Notes: a model not told the origin generated them from the letters alone. Positions 8,942 to 18,370 are shown, counted from the first letter of the stretch. The stretch: DNA of 64,000 nt from Planctomycetota bacterium (GCA_025993795.1 JAMQHL010000012.1:1-64000), one strand, 5' to 3'. A program made the numbers and translations.

Positions 8942-9910
8942 ATGAAACGCTTTCTGTTCGGACTGGCCTTCTGCGCGATTATCGCCGGTTGCACACTCAC
9001 CAACGTGCGCTCCGGCAGCGTGCAGAAAGACACTGACAACACCACGCCCGACCGCACCACGGCAGCAGACGCGCTGGGCGACCCGACCTTTGAAAAAGAA
9101 ACAGTCGAGAGCAAGCCGATCGCCGGCTATGAACGCAAGGTGCCCGAAGACGCAGTAGTAGACACCCACAAAACCGCGCCGAAGATCGAGCCCGAGTTCA
9201 ACCAAGACCTTGTTACCGGCATGAAGTGCCATGACGAAGGCCGCCTGCGCGAGGCGCGCCTGCACCTGACCAAGGCGCTGGACGGCAACCTGTCGGGGCA
9301 AGACGAAGGCATCGCGCTGGCCACGCTGCGCGGAATCAATGAGAAGATTTTCCTGAGCAGCGGCGCCGACGGCGACCTGAAAGTGTACGTCGTTGAGAAA
9401 GGCGACTTTCCCGCCCGCATCGCCAGCAAAATGGGCACGACCTGGGAAATGATCGTGCGCCTCAACGGACTGACCGACAAGGACATTAAGACATTGCAGA
9501 TCGGGCGCGAACTGAAAGTTCCTGCCGGCACCTTCACGCTGGTAGTGCGCAAGTCGCGCTTCGTGATGGACCTGCTGCTGGATGGCGCGTTCATCCAGCG
9601 CTATGAAGTCGGTTTGGGCGTCGGTGGATGCACGCCGCTGGGCGAATTTACCGTCAAGAACCGCATTCCCAAGCCCGCCGACGGCAGCTATCCCTACGGC
9701 CACGAAAAGCATCGCCTGGGATCGCGCTGGCTCGGCCTCAAAGCCGGCGAAGAGTACAAAGGCTATGGCATTCACGGATGCAAGCCCGAAGAAGAAACCC
9801 AGATCCCGGGCGAGTGCAGCCAAGGCTGCGTGCGGATGCGCAACGCGGATGTCGAAGAGTTGTACGACATTGTGCCGCCTGGGACATGCGTGACGATCCA
9901 GGAGAAGTAA
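8942..9910 (+). CDS. LysM and L,D-transpeptidase (YkuD) lipoprotein
   Basis: The ATG at 8942 follows AGGAG and gives a lipoprotein signal peptide ending in the lipobox IAGC; a longer in-frame extension from 8861 lacks these features. The mature protein has a helical spacer, a LysM domain (YVVEKGDFPARIASKMGTTW) and a YkuD domain with HGC and SQGCVRM, holding the catalytic Cys. It is 322 residues long. It is clearly a duplicate of the gene before it, but lipid-anchored rather than helix-anchored. The pair is probably cotranscribed and acts on peptidoglycan. Confidence 0.9.
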   Translation: MKRFLFGLAFCAIIAGCTLTNVRSGSVQKDTDNTTPDRTTAADALGDPTFEKETVESKPIAGYERKVPEDAVVDTHKTAPKIEPEFNQDLVTGMKCHDEGRLREARLHLTKALDGNLSGQDEGIALATLRGINEKIFLSSGADGDLKVYVVEKGDFPARIASKMGTTWEMIVRLNGLTDKDIKTLQIGRELKVPAGTFTLVVRKSRFVMDLLLDGAFIQRYEVGLGVGGCTPLGEFTVKNRIPKPADGSYPYGHEKHRLGSRWLGLKAGEEYKGYGIHGCKPEEETQIPGECSQGCVRMRNADVEELYDIVPPGTCVTIQEK

Positions 9911-10004
9911 GGGCAGGCCATGCGATTGAGCCGGACAGCGCCGCTGGGACGTTGGGCGGTGCGCTTGCCCTTGTTTCAGCGACGCACATTGCGACCATAC
10001 GTGC

Positions 10005-10652
10005 ATGGAAGAACAGTCGGCCACTCAACTGCTGGTGGGCCGCGCACGACGCGTGCAGTGGGCATGCGGGCTGAGCTTTGGCCTGCTGTTCCTGATGGGC
10101 ATCTCGGGTATTGCCAGCATCACGTTGCTGTACGATGACCCGCTTTACCATGAAAGCACCCGCGACATCGAGGGCGCAACACTACGCACCGCGATTGCAA
10201 TGAAGTGGCTGATTCGCGCGCTGCACGTATGGGGTGGCTATGCAGCGATATTGCTCTCGGGCTGGGCGGCCATGGAAGTCTTCTCATTCTCAAGGCTGCT
10301 GCGCCGCAGCGACAGCCCGGGTTGGCGCAGCACGGCCCGATGGGTTGGCCCCGCCGGCCTTCTGGGCGGCGCGACGATTGTACTGGCGGTGGTGCTGCTG
10401 CTGGCCAGCGGTGTGGCAGCCAAGGGCTATGTGCAGCACATCACGCGCTACAGCGAAGTAAAAGGCGAAATCGAGGGCAAGCCCGGCGAGCACGATGCAG
10501 CTGAGGCGTTGGAAGGCTACCCCGATTCCGGTTTGGCAGAGTTGCATATCCGTGAGATGAACTACCTGCTGGCAATCGGGGCGATCGTGCTGGTTGCCGC
10601 TGCGGCCGCAGTGCGACGCATCTCGATAGAGGCCCGCAAGCCAAAGGCCTGA
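10005..10652 (+). CDS. Four-helix membrane protein, possibly cytochrome-b-like
   Basis: The 215-residue protein has about four transmembrane helices (about 18-42, 66-92, 112-136 and 185-205) with a charged loop between the third and fourth. The segment MKWLIRALHVWGGYA resembles the heme-binding helix B of cytochrome b, and a second His precedes the last helix (AELHIREMNY). Only one candidate His is present per helix, so bis-His heme binding is uncertain. There is no recognisable redox partner next to it. It converges with the Mrp operon, with only 4 bp between the stop codons. Confidence 0.5.
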   Translation: MEEQSATQLLVGRARRVQWACGLSFGLLFLMGISGIASITLLYDDPLYHESTRDIEGATLRTAIAMKWLIRALHVWGGYAAILLSGWAAMEVFSFSRLLRRSDSPGWRSTARWVGPAGLLGGATIVLAVVLLLASGVAAKGYVQHITRYSEVKGEIEGKPGEHDAAEALEGYPDSGLAELHIREMNYLLAIGAIVLVAAAAAVRRISIEARKPKA

Positions 10653-10656
10653 TGCG

Positions 10657-12459
10657 CTACAACGTCGGCAGCACGAAGTAGACGACCAGGTACACAAGCA
10701 ACATCAGCACGATCAAGAAGACGGGCACGCTGACCGCCCACATGGCGGCTGCCCGCCGGGCAATCGGCGCTGGCAGTGAGGAATCATGCATGCCCCGCCC
10801 GGGCAGGGTTTCCAGCACAGTCTTCTGCGCGCTTTGCAGCATGGCCAGCAGCGGCGACAGCACCTCACGGTACATGCGCGGAATGAAGGCCCGCCAGATC
10901 CAGTCCCAATCCAGGGTGATGGTTTCCTTGCGCTTCAGAATCGGCAGCAGCACAAAGAACGCAAGCCCGCCGAACAGCAACAGGCCAAGCATCTCGATCA
11001 CATGCTCGAAACTGTAAACCACCCGGGCGTACCTGGCGGCTGCAAGCTTGTACGGCAGAATCTCGTACAGGATGCCGGGAAAAACGCCCAGCAGGACGCA
11101 GATGGCCGCAAACCCGATCATCGCGGCTTTCATGTTCCAGGGCGGGTCCGGCGGGCGCAGGCCCGAATCCTTCTGGAAGAACACAAACCACGGAAACTTG
11201 ATGCCCGCGTGCAGAAACACGCCCGCCGTCGCTGCTTCAAGTATGAACCACGCCACAATCAGGTGCGTGTGCGAAGCACCCGTCTGTGCCAGCAGTTCGC
11301 CTTGCTGGTAAATGCCCGTCACGATCATGCTCTTGGTGGTAAACCCGCTGGTCAGCGGAAAGCTTGAGATCGACAGCGCCCCGATGATCCCGCACCACAT
11401 CGTGACCGGCATGGTGCGGTACAGGCCGCCAAGCTCGGTGCACTTGCGCTTGCCCGTGGCCGCCAGCACGCTGCCCGCCGACATCATCAGCAGGCCCTTG
11501 TAAACGATGTGCGCGAACGCGTGTGCGGCGGTGCCGTCGATGGAGAGTTTTGTCCCCACGCCGATGCCGACCATCATGAAACCCACCTGGTTCACGATGG
11601 AGTAGGCAAGGATTCGTCGCACGTCGTTTTCAAGAATCGCATAGACAATGCCGTAACACGCCATCCACAGGCCCAGATAGATCAGCGCTTCAAACCCCGC
11701 AAAGCCCACCAGCAGCGTGAAAATCGCCGTTTTCGTGGTAAAGGCGCTCAGAATCACCGTACCTGAAGAACTGCCCTCCGGGTACGCGTCGGCGATCCAT
11801 GGGCTGAACGGGGGGGCGCCCACATTGACCAGCATCCCGATCAGAATCAGCCATGGGCCGGCAGTCTGCCACGAAAACTCCGGCCAGGCCGCCGCGAACT
11901 CCGCGAAATGGCTGAATGCGAGCGGGTCGGCATGGCCGGTCTGGATGCGCTGCGTGACGAGCATGACGATGCCGATCATCATCGCCACACCGCCCAGCGC
12001 GTGCATGCCGAAATACCGCAGACCCGCGCCATAGCTGTGCTTCTGGCCGCCCGACCAGATGATGGCCAGGCTGCCCAGGGTCATCAGTTCCCAGAACACC
12101 AGCAGCGTGACGAGATCGCCTGCGAACACGACGCCAAGTGCGCCACCGGCGTGCCACAGGCCGGAGGACTGCTCAACTTTGCGGTCCTGGTGCAGTGAAA
12201 ACAGCATGCCGCCCAGCGCCGCGATGCAGAAAATCGTCGCGAACACGGGCGTTGCATGGTGCAGATGCACCGGGTTCAGGGTATGGCCAAGGAACGGGAC
12301 AAAGCTCTCGGCGCCTTCGGTGATGACGTACCACGAGTCCGCCAGCGCCAGTATGGGCGCGCCAAGACCGATCACCCAGCGCGCCTTGCCGCGCGCGAGG
12401 GTCATGGCAACGGCGCCCGCCATCAGCGGCAGCGCCGGGGGCAGGTCAATCATCGCCAT
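10657..12459 (-). CDS. Mrp/NADH-dehydrogenase-like antiporter subunit D, third copy
   Basis: The 600-residue, about 15-helix protein belongs to the proton-translocating NuoL/M/N-MrpA/D family. It has LVFWELMTLGSLAIIWSGG (conserved Glu in a helix), a ILAYSIVNQVGFMMVGIG segment and HAFAHIVYKGLLMMSAG with the conserved His and Lys. It is the last gene of the minus-strand Mrp operon and overlaps the 82-residue gene by 14 bp. It has a longer C-terminus than a standard MrpD. It probably supplies one of three ion channels in this antiporter. Confidence 0.85.
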   Translation of the reverse strand: MAMIDLPPALPLMAGAVAMTLARGKARWVIGLGAPILALADSWYVITEGAESFVPFLGHTLNPVHLHHATPVFATIFCIAALGGMLFSLHQDRKVEQSSGLWHAGGALGVVFAGDLVTLLVFWELMTLGSLAIIWSGGQKHSYGAGLRYFGMHALGGVAMMIGIVMLVTQRIQTGHADPLAFSHFAEFAAAWPEFSWQTAGPWLILIGMLVNVGAPPFSPWIADAYPEGSSSGTVILSAFTTKTAIFTLLVGFAGFEALIYLGLWMACYGIVYAILENDVRRILAYSIVNQVGFMMVGIGVGTKLSIDGTAAHAFAHIVYKGLLMMSAGSVLAATGKRKCTELGGLYRTMPVTMWCGIIGALSISSFPLTSGFTTKSMIVTGIYQQGELLAQTGASHTHLIVAWFILEAATAGVFLHAGIKFPWFVFFQKDSGLRPPDPPWNMKAAMIGFAAICVLLGVFPGILYEILPYKLAAARYARVVYSFEHVIEMLGLLLFGGLAFFVLLPILKRKETITLDWDWIWRAFIPRMYREVLSPLLAMLQSAQKTVLETLPGRGMHDSSLPAPIARRAAAMWAVSVPVFLIVLMLLVYLVVYFVLPTL

Positions 12460-12694
12460 AATAGTTGTCCTTGCGTGACAGCGCCACGCCCAGCGCCTTT
12501 GCCACCACGACCATCACAAAACCGCTGAGAAAGCCGTATAGCGGAAAGAACTCGGGCAGCGTATCGATCGTTACGCCGTCGCCCTCAAAGTGCGGGTGGT
12601 GCGGCACGAACGCATCGACCAGCATCACCACGGCGAGCAACACCAGGCCGCCGGCCCACAACCACTTGATCGCCTGGGGATCGTCCAGCTTCAC
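12446..12694 (-). CDS. Small two-helix protein of the Mrp operon
   Basis: The 82-residue product has two transmembrane helices (about 10-27 and 50-70) separated by a short His/Asp-containing loop, and a charged C-terminus. It overlaps the upstream D-type subunit by 4 bp and the downstream one by 14 bp, so it is translated with them. It matches none of MrpA-G as I know them. It is probably an accessory subunit of the antiporter. Confidence 0.7.
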   Translation of the reverse strand: MKLDDPQAIKWLWAGGLVLLAVVMLVDAFVPHHPHFEGDGVTIDTLPEFFPLYGFLSGFVMVVVAKALGVALSRKDNYYGDD

Positions 12695-14223
12695 AGCGCG
12701 GCCCTCCGCACCAGCTCTGCCAGATCCAGCGCCGGCTTGTGCCAGAAGAAGAACAGCACGGTCAGTGCCGCAGTAAAGCTGAGCGCATACACCATCGGCA
12801 TGGGCGCCTCGCCGTGCGGGTGCTTCAGGTCGTCGTCCGCTAACGGCCTGAAGAACGCGCGGTAGATGATGGGCAGGAAGTAACTGGCATTGAGCAGCGT
12901 GCTCGCACCGATCACTGCCAGCACGAATCCCTCACTGAAGTCCACGCCGGACAGTGTGCCGCGCTCAATCACCGAACTGATCAGCCACCATTTGCTGACA
13001 AATCCCACCAGCGGCGGCACGCCGATCATGCTCAGCGCGCCGATCGTGAACGCCGCCATCGTCGCCGGCATGCGGCGGCCGATACCATCAAGCTGACTTA
13101 CCTGCGTCTTGTGGGAGGCGGTGTAGACACTGCCCGCAGCAAAGAACAGCGTGATCTTGCCAAAGGCATGCGCCACGATGTGAAACGTCGCAGCCATGAT
13201 GCTCAGCGGCGTCAGTAACGCCGTCGCCATCACCACGTAACTGAGCTGGCTGATTGTGCTGTATGCCAGTCGCTTCTTCAAGTTGTCCTGGAACGCTGCA
13301 ATCAGCGAGGCAATGATGATCGTCGCGCCCGCCACGTACAGCAGCCAGTTGCCCAGCCCGTACTGCTGCATCGTGCCCACACCGAATACGTAAACACTCA
13401 CCTTGATCACGCAAAACACGCCGCCCTTCACGACCGCAACGGCATGCAGGAACGCACTGACCGGGGTGGGTGCAACCATCGCCGCCGGAAGCCAACGGTG
13501 CACGGGCATCAAAGCGGCTTTGCCGATGCCGTAGATGTACAGAAAGAACAGCAAGCCGATGATGCCTGGATCAATACGGTTGCTTGCCAGTCCGTCGCGG
13601 AACACGCCGCCCACCGTGAAATTGATGCTTTCGACGGCGGGGGTGTCGCCCATGCTGAGCACATAGATCCACAGCACGGCAAAGAGCTGAAAACAGACCG
13701 AGGTGGTGAGCAGGATGCCCAGGTACACGCGCCCGCTGCGCATGGCATCAGAAGTACCCTTGTGGGTAACCAGCGGGAATGTGCTTAGCGTAAGCATTTC
13801 GTAGAAAACGAACATCGTGAAGATGTTGTCGGCGAACGCAATGCCGACAGCACTGGCAATCGCCAGCGGATAGCATGCGTAAAAGCGCGTCTGGTTTTTT
13901 TCATGGTTGGCGCGCATGTAGCCGATGCTGTACAGCGAGTTCGGTATCCACAGCAGCGTCGCGACCAGCGCATACACCATGCCCAGCGGTTCAACCCGAA
14001 AGCTCAGCGGCACGCCCGGCATCACCTCAAGCAGGGCGAACCGCACTTCTTCACCGCGCATCACGGCAGGGTACAGACCGGCCACGCAGGCAAACGTCAC
14101 CAGCGCCGTCAGCAGCGTGAACGCTTCACGCACATTCGGGACGCGCCCCGACATCGCCACCAGCACGAACCCGATTAATGGCACCCCCAGAGCCAGCATC
14201 GCCAACTGCTCAGGTGTAGTCAT
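12691..14223 (-). CDS. Mrp/NADH-dehydrogenase-like antiporter subunit D, second copy
   Basis: The 510-residue polytopic protein has the NuoL/M/N-type features: MFVFYEMLTLSTFPLVTHKG with the helix Glu, GKAALMPVHRWLPAAMVAPT with Lys and His, and AVVKGGVFCVIKV. The YSIGYM segment near residue 100 recalls NuoL and the N-terminal half of MrpA. It might therefore replace the antiporter half of MrpA. It starts with ATGA overlap to mrpD upstream. Confidence 0.85.
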   Translation of the reverse strand: MTTPEQLAMLALGVPLIGFVLVAMSGRVPNVREAFTLLTALVTFACVAGLYPAVMRGEEVRFALLEVMPGVPLSFRVEPLGMVYALVATLLWIPNSLYSIGYMRANHEKNQTRFYACYPLAIASAVGIAFADNIFTMFVFYEMLTLSTFPLVTHKGTSDAMRSGRVYLGILLTTSVCFQLFAVLWIYVLSMGDTPAVESINFTVGGVFRDGLASNRIDPGIIGLLFFLYIYGIGKAALMPVHRWLPAAMVAPTPVSAFLHAVAVVKGGVFCVIKVSVYVFGVGTMQQYGLGNWLLYVAGATIIIASLIAAFQDNLKKRLAYSTISQLSYVVMATALLTPLSIMAATFHIVAHAFGKITLFFAAGSVYTASHKTQVSQLDGIGRRMPATMAAFTIGALSMIGVPPLVGFVSKWWLISSVIERGTLSGVDFSEGFVLAVIGASTLLNASYFLPIIYRAFFRPLADDDLKHPHGEAPMPMVYALSFTAALTVLFFFWHKPALDLAELVRRAAL

Positions 14224-15743
14224 GGCTTCACCTTGAGCAGAAAGTCCGCCGCTTCGCCCGCGATGTGTGTGGTGAAGCTGGAATCAACACCGAAGTAAAT
14301 GCTTGCGCCAACCAGGATTAACGTAGGCACCAGCATGCTTGCCGGCGCCTCGCGCACCGTGACTTCATCCTCGCGCTTGCCAAAATAGATCGTCTCGACC
14401 ACGCGCCACACATACACCAGCGCCAGTACGGAACCGACCAGCACAACGCCCGCAAGCTCGTAGCGGCCCCGCTCAAGGCACGCGCTGACCAGGTACCACT
14501 TGCTGATGAATCCTGAGGTCAACGGCACGCCGATCAGCCCCAGCCCGCCGGCCGTGAACGCCCCCATGGTGATTGGCAGTTTGCGGCCCAGCCCGCGCAG
14601 ATCACTCAGGCGTGTGCCACCAACGCGATACATGACAATGCCCAGCGCCAAAAACATGCCGCCCTTGGTCAAGGCGTGATTGAATAGATGGATCACGCTG
14701 GCCGTGATGCCGTCCCTGTTGGCCAGCGCAAATCCAAGCGCAATGTAGCCGATCTGGGCGATGCTTGAGTACGCCAGCAGCTTCTTGACGTTCGTCTGCC
14801 GGATCGCCAGCCATGAGCCAACCAGAATCGCCGCGCCGGAACAGACCATGAGCGCAACATCGGTGTGAAGCCGCCCGAACGCAAACCCGACTCCCACCAG
14901 CGTGAAAATCACGCGGATGAAGGCGTAGGCCCCTACCTTGGTCGCAGTACTGGCAAGCAGCGCAGATACCGACGATGGCGCGTAGGTGTAAGCGTTGGGC
15001 AGCCAACCGTGCAGCGGAAACAGCGCCAGCTTCAGGCTCAGGCCCACGGCCATGAAGGCAAAGCCGGTGATCACGGTCTTCTGGTAGACCGGCTCGTCGG
15101 TTCCCCAGCTTGCGTAGATCGGTTGCAGGCGCTCGGCAATGTCGGCGATGTTCAAGCTGCCGGTGGCCATGTACAGGTACGCCACGCCCACCAGGTAGAA
15201 ACACGCGCCGATACTGCCCAGCACTAGATAGTTGACGGCAGATGTCAGGGCGCGGCGGTTGCGGTCTTTGCCCAGCGCGACCAGCGTGTAAGTGCTCAGG
15301 GACGAAATCTCGAGCAGCACATACAGGTTGAAGGCGTCGCCGGTGATGGTGATGCCAAGCAGCCCGGTGATGCAGAACAACCACAGCGCATAAAAGAAAT
15401 TCAGCTTGCCTGCGGGTACTTCGCTGGCGACGCTCTTGCGCGCGTACAGCGTGATCACCGCTGAAAGCAACGAGACGATCAGCAGCACCGTCGCGTTCAG
15501 CGGGTCAACGCTGTAGCCGATGCCGAAAGGCACGGGCCAGTTGCCCATCAGGTACTCGAGCGTGCGGTCGCCCTGCGAAAGCACATCGACGAGCAGTTGC
15601 ACCGACATCGCCAGGCCGGCTGCCGTCGTTCCCATGGCCATCCACCAGCCCAGGCCCCGCCGGCCGATGATGGACGTGAGCAGGCCCATGACCAGCGGCG
15701 TCACGACAATCAGGGCAGGAAGGTTGTGCCGGATCAGCTCCAA
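14220..15743 (-). CDS. mrpD: Na+/H+ antiporter subunit D (MrpD/MnhD)
   Basis: The 507-residue protein has the typical MrpD segments: GDAFNLYVLLEISSLSTY with the conserved Glu, LALFPLHGWLPNAYTYAP, and SALLASTATKVGAYAFIRV with the conserved Lys. It directly abuts mrpC at the 1-bp level. In Mrp complexes, MrpD exchanges protons against sodium or another cation across the cytoplasmic membrane. Confidence 0.9.
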   Translation of the reverse strand: MELIRHNLPALIVVTPLVMGLLTSIIGRRGLGWWMAMGTTAAGLAMSVQLLVDVLSQGDRTLEYLMGNWPVPFGIGYSVDPLNATVLLIVSLLSAVITLYARKSVASEVPAGKLNFFYALWLFCITGLLGITITGDAFNLYVLLEISSLSTYTLVALGKDRNRRALTSAVNYLVLGSIGACFYLVGVAYLYMATGSLNIADIAERLQPIYASWGTDEPVYQKTVITGFAFMAVGLSLKLALFPLHGWLPNAYTYAPSSVSALLASTATKVGAYAFIRVIFTLVGVGFAFGRLHTDVALMVCSGAAILVGSWLAIRQTNVKKLLAYSSIAQIGYIALGFALANRDGITASVIHLFNHALTKGGMFLALGIVMYRVGGTRLSDLRGLGRKLPITMGAFTAGGLGLIGVPLTSGFISKWYLVSACLERGRYELAGVVLVGSVLALVYVWRVVETIYFGKREDEVTVREAPASMLVPTLILVGASIYFGVDSSFTTHIAGEAADFLLKVKP

Positions 15744-16115
15744 CTATTCGCCTCGCTCGTGTTCCATGGTTTCAATATCGAGTTCGTCGATCGTGCCATA
15801 GGCCTGGCGGATGTTCACGATGATGGCCAGCGCAACGGCCATGGTGGAAACACCAACGACAATCGCCGTCAGCATCAGCGCGTGTGGCAGCGGGTTTGAG
15901 TAGACGGCCTCTGCTGCACCTTCGGCAACGCGCACCGGGCCGGTGCCGCCATCGATCTTCCCCGTGGAAATGTAGAAGACCAGGATGCCGGTCTGGAAAA
16001 TCGCCAGCGAAATCACCTTCTTGACCAGGTTGCTCTTGGCCATGATGCCGTAGAACCCGATCATCATGATCAGGATGCAGGCCCAGTAATTGTAGTAGTC
16101 CAGGACGATCTGCAT
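15744..16115 (-). CDS. mrpC: Na+/H+ antiporter subunit C (MrpC/MnhC, NuoK-like)
   Basis: The 123-residue protein has three transmembrane helices. Its sequence LVKKVISLAIFQTGILVFYIS and the ALMLTAIVVGVSTMAVALAI helix match MrpC/NuoK. It sits between mrpB and mrpD, the usual order. Confidence 0.9.
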   Translation of the reverse strand: MQIVLDYYNYWACILIMMIGFYGIMAKSNLVKKVISLAIFQTGILVFYISTGKIDGGTGPVRVAEGAAEAVYSNPLPHALMLTAIVVGVSTMAVALAIIVNIRQAYGTIDELDIETMEHERGE

Positions 16116-16124
16116 GTTCGCGGC

Positions 16125-16595
16125 TTAGTTTCCGTACTCCGTGTCTGCGCTTTCACCAGTAGGTTCGTTGTCTTCCGGATTTGTGCCTTCCGTAATCTCG
16201 TTGAAGATGGTCATCATCACGCCAAACACGGTAATGCCGACGCCGTACTCGACGATGGTCATGCCCCACGGCTCGGCACCGCCTGGGTTGCCCGGCATCA
16301 AGGCGGCATAGTCAAGAAACTCATAGCCCATCGCCATGGTGTACACGCCCGCGCCGGCGTAAATCAGCACGCCCAACGCCCCCAGCAGGTCAGTGAACCA
16401 GCGCGGCACGACACGCCGCATCTCGGCACCGCCGAACACGAGGCCGTAAAGTATGAACGCCGCGGCCATAATCACGCCTGACTGGAACCCGCCGCCCGGC
16501 CCGAGCTCGCCGTGGGTCTGGGTGTACAGCGCGAAAATCGCCATGAAGGGAATGTTCCAGCGCACGGCAAGGCGCATGATCGGGTTGTCTTTCAT
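16125..16595 (-). CDS. mrpB: Na+/H+ antiporter subunit B (MrpB/MnhB)
   Basis: The 156-residue protein has four helices and the MrpB signature FALYTQTHGELGPGGGFQSG, followed by GVIMAAAFILYGL. The C-terminus is acidic. It overlaps the preceding gene by 4 bp and precedes mrpC by 9 bp. MrpB is a membrane subunit of the cation/proton antiporter. Confidence 0.92.
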   Translation of the reverse strand: MKDNPIMRLAVRWNIPFMAIFALYTQTHGELGPGGGFQSGVIMAAAFILYGLVFGGAEMRRVVPRWFTDLLGALGVLIYAGAGVYTMAMGYEFLDYAALMPGNPGGAEPWGMTIVEYGVGITVFGVMMTIFNEITEGTNPEDNEPTGESADTEYGN

Positions 16596-17260
16596 AACAG
16601 ACCGCCCTTCAGCGGGTTGCCCCGCCGCCCCCGCAGCAGAACGATCAGCCCCATGCCCGCCGTGAAAATCACCGCCGTCTCAAACAGTGTGTCGAGTGCC
16701 CGATACGTCACGATCACGCTTGTGACCTGGTTCGGCACATGTCCGTGAAAGTAGTCGCCGCGCCCACTTGTTGTTTCGCCGTGGGCCTCGGCTCTACTCT
16801 GCGCATCGGCGTTCTCAGTGGCGACGATGTCGCCGTGGCTCTTGCCGCTGGGGTCTTTACGAACGTCCTGCTGCGTGTATCCCGCGTAAACCGGGTGTAC
16901 ATGTGCCGGTGCGTTTGCGTCGCCGAATTTGGGCATGTCCAGCGTGCCGTACACCAGCAACGCCCCCACCAGCAGGCACGCCCCCAGTGCCGGCCAGTGC
17001 ACCGCCCGCCGAACGATCTCCGTCTCGCCGGTCAGCACCAGCGCGCCAATCAGCAGAATTGTCGAAATGCCTGCCCCGACAGCAGCTTCGGTGTAGGCCA
17101 CATCGACAGCGTCCATCGTGGTCCAGAAGCACGCCATCAGCAGGCTGTAGACGCTTGCCAGCATCACCGCCGCGAACAGGTTGCGCACCTCTATGGCGGC
17201 GATGCCGGCAATAATCACCAGCGCCAGCAGCACCACATCCAGCAAAATCGTCGGGCTCAT
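16592..17260 (-). CDS. DUF4040/MbhD-like plus MbhE-like Mrp subunit (MrpA C-terminal half)
   Basis: The ATG at 17260 follows GGGAGAG and overlaps mrpG by 4 bp; an upstream extension would run through mrpG and is rejected. The 222-residue protein begins with three helices containing VRNLFAAVMLASVYSLLMA and DAVDVAYTEAAVGAGISTIL, the DUF4040/MbhD signature. Then follow a helix, a His-rich soluble loop and a last helix pair containing ALDTLFETAVIFTAG, which resembles MbhE. In canonical Mrp these modules are the C-terminal part of MrpA; here they form a separate protein. Confidence 0.85.
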   Translation of the reverse strand: MSPTILLDVVLLALVIIAGIAAIEVRNLFAAVMLASVYSLLMACFWTTMDAVDVAYTEAAVGAGISTILLIGALVLTGETEIVRRAVHWPALGACLLVGALLVYGTLDMPKFGDANAPAHVHPVYAGYTQQDVRKDPSGKSHGDIVATENADAQSRAEAHGETTSGRGDYFHGHVPNQVTSVIVTYRALDTLFETAVIFTAGMGLIVLLRGRRGNPLKGGLL

Positions 17261-17586
17261 CTGGGCTGCTCTCCCTTTTTCCAGGGACGCAGTCCGGAAA
17301 CCCATGCAGCTTGCGTGATTGCGTGCGCCGCAATCGGGCTGGCCATCTGCATGAACAGCACCATCAGCAGCAGGCGACCGACCACCAGCCACGAGTAATC
17401 ATAGCGGGCGCACTCAACCAGCATGGCGCCCGCGAACAACAGCACGCCCAGCGTGTCGTTCTTGCCCGCGGGGTGAATGCGTGAATAGAAGTCAGGAAAA
17501 CGCAGCACACCCACGCCGGCCGTAAGCGAGAAGAAGGCCCCGCCCGCCAGCAGCACCCACGTCAGGATCTCGAGCGCAACGTCCAT
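17257..17586 (-). CDS. mrpG: Na+/H+ antiporter subunit G (MrpG/MnhG)
   Basis: The 109-residue, three-helix protein shows the MrpG hallmarks GVLRFPDFYSRIHPAGKND and TLGVLLFAGAM. It abuts mrpF and overlaps the next gene by 4 bp. Confidence 0.93.
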   Translation of the reverse strand: MDVALEILTWVLLAGGAFFSLTAGVGVLRFPDFYSRIHPAGKNDTLGVLLFAGAMLVECARYDYSWLVVGRLLLMVLFMQMASPIAAHAITQAAWVSGLRPWKKGEQPR

Positions 17587-17882
17587 CAGCCCAGCCTCCG
17601 TGTGCGCGCGTACTTGAGGATGGCGATGGTGGCCAGAAAGTTCAGGATTGCGTATACGAGCGCGATATCAAGAAACTCAGGGCGCTTGGTCATGAAGCCC
17701 AGCAGCGCCACCACGAGCACGGACTTGGTGCCGATGGCGTTCAGCGCCAGAATGCGGTCCCAGACCGTAGGTCCCGCAATCGCGCGCACAAGCATCAACA
17801 GAATGCTGAACAACAGCACGATCCCCGCCACCAGCGTGGGGATGTCAGTACCAAAAAACGCGCTTGTAGCGGCGAGCATCAC
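17586..17882 (-). CDS. mrpF: Na+/H+ antiporter subunit F (MrpF/MnhF)
   Basis: The 98-residue, three-helix protein has the MrpF pattern VRAIAGPTVWDRILALNAIG and RPEFLDIALVYAILNFLATI. A GTG at 17882 (7 nt after GGAGG) is directly followed by an ATG at 17879; either may start. It overlaps the mrpE stop. Confidence 0.92.
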   Translation of the reverse strand: MMLAATSAFFGTDIPTLVAGIVLLFSILLMLVRAIAGPTVWDRILALNAIGTKSVLVVALLGFMTKRPEFLDIALVYAILNFLATIAILKYARTRRLG

Positions 17883-18370
17883 TTGCCGCCCTCCATGCGC
17901 ACCACGCGGTCGTGCATCGCCTTGACTTCCTGCCCGCCGGGATGAATGGCGTGCACCAGCATTTCTTTCTTTTCCGCATCGATGGCAATCGTCACCGTTC
18001 CCGGTGTCAGCGTGATGCTGTTGGCGAAAGTTGCAGCGCCGAGATCCGACTTGATTTGGTACTTCGTCGTGAACACCAAGGGATCAAGCCCAGGGTCGCG
18101 GCTCCAGACACGTTTGGCAACGTCAAGGTTCGACACCACGATCTGCCACGCCAACCACGGCAGGTACGTCAGCGCACCAACCAGTATGCGGCCGACCGGA
18201 CCCTCGTCGTTCAGGAAGCCCACGCGCCGCGCAATCCATGTCGCAAGCGCGCAACTGACCACGCCGCAGATCATCAGGTAGCGCTGGTGCGTGTCGGCCC
18301 AGTCAAGCTGGCCCGACAGCATGGCCCAGAACCCCAGCAACACGACAAACAGCATCAGGTGGCGAAGCAA
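17879..18370 (-). CDS. mrpE: Na+/H+ antiporter subunit E (MrpE/MnhE)
   Basis: This is the first gene of the operon. The TTG start at 18370 is preceded by GGAGAG at 6-nt spacing. The 163-residue protein has two N-terminal helices, LTYLPWLAWQIVVSNLDVAKRVW, and a C-terminal soluble part with ATFANSITLTPGTVTIAIDA, the MrpE signature. MrpE is needed for assembly or full activity of the Mrp complex. Confidence 0.92.
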   Translation of the reverse strand: MLRHLMLFVVLLGFWAMLSGQLDWADTHQRYLMICGVVSCALATWIARRVGFLNDEGPVGRILVGALTYLPWLAWQIVVSNLDVAKRVWSRDPGLDPLVFTTKYQIKSDLGAATFANSITLTPGTVTIAIDAEKKEMLVHAIHPGGQEVKAMHDRVVRMEGGK

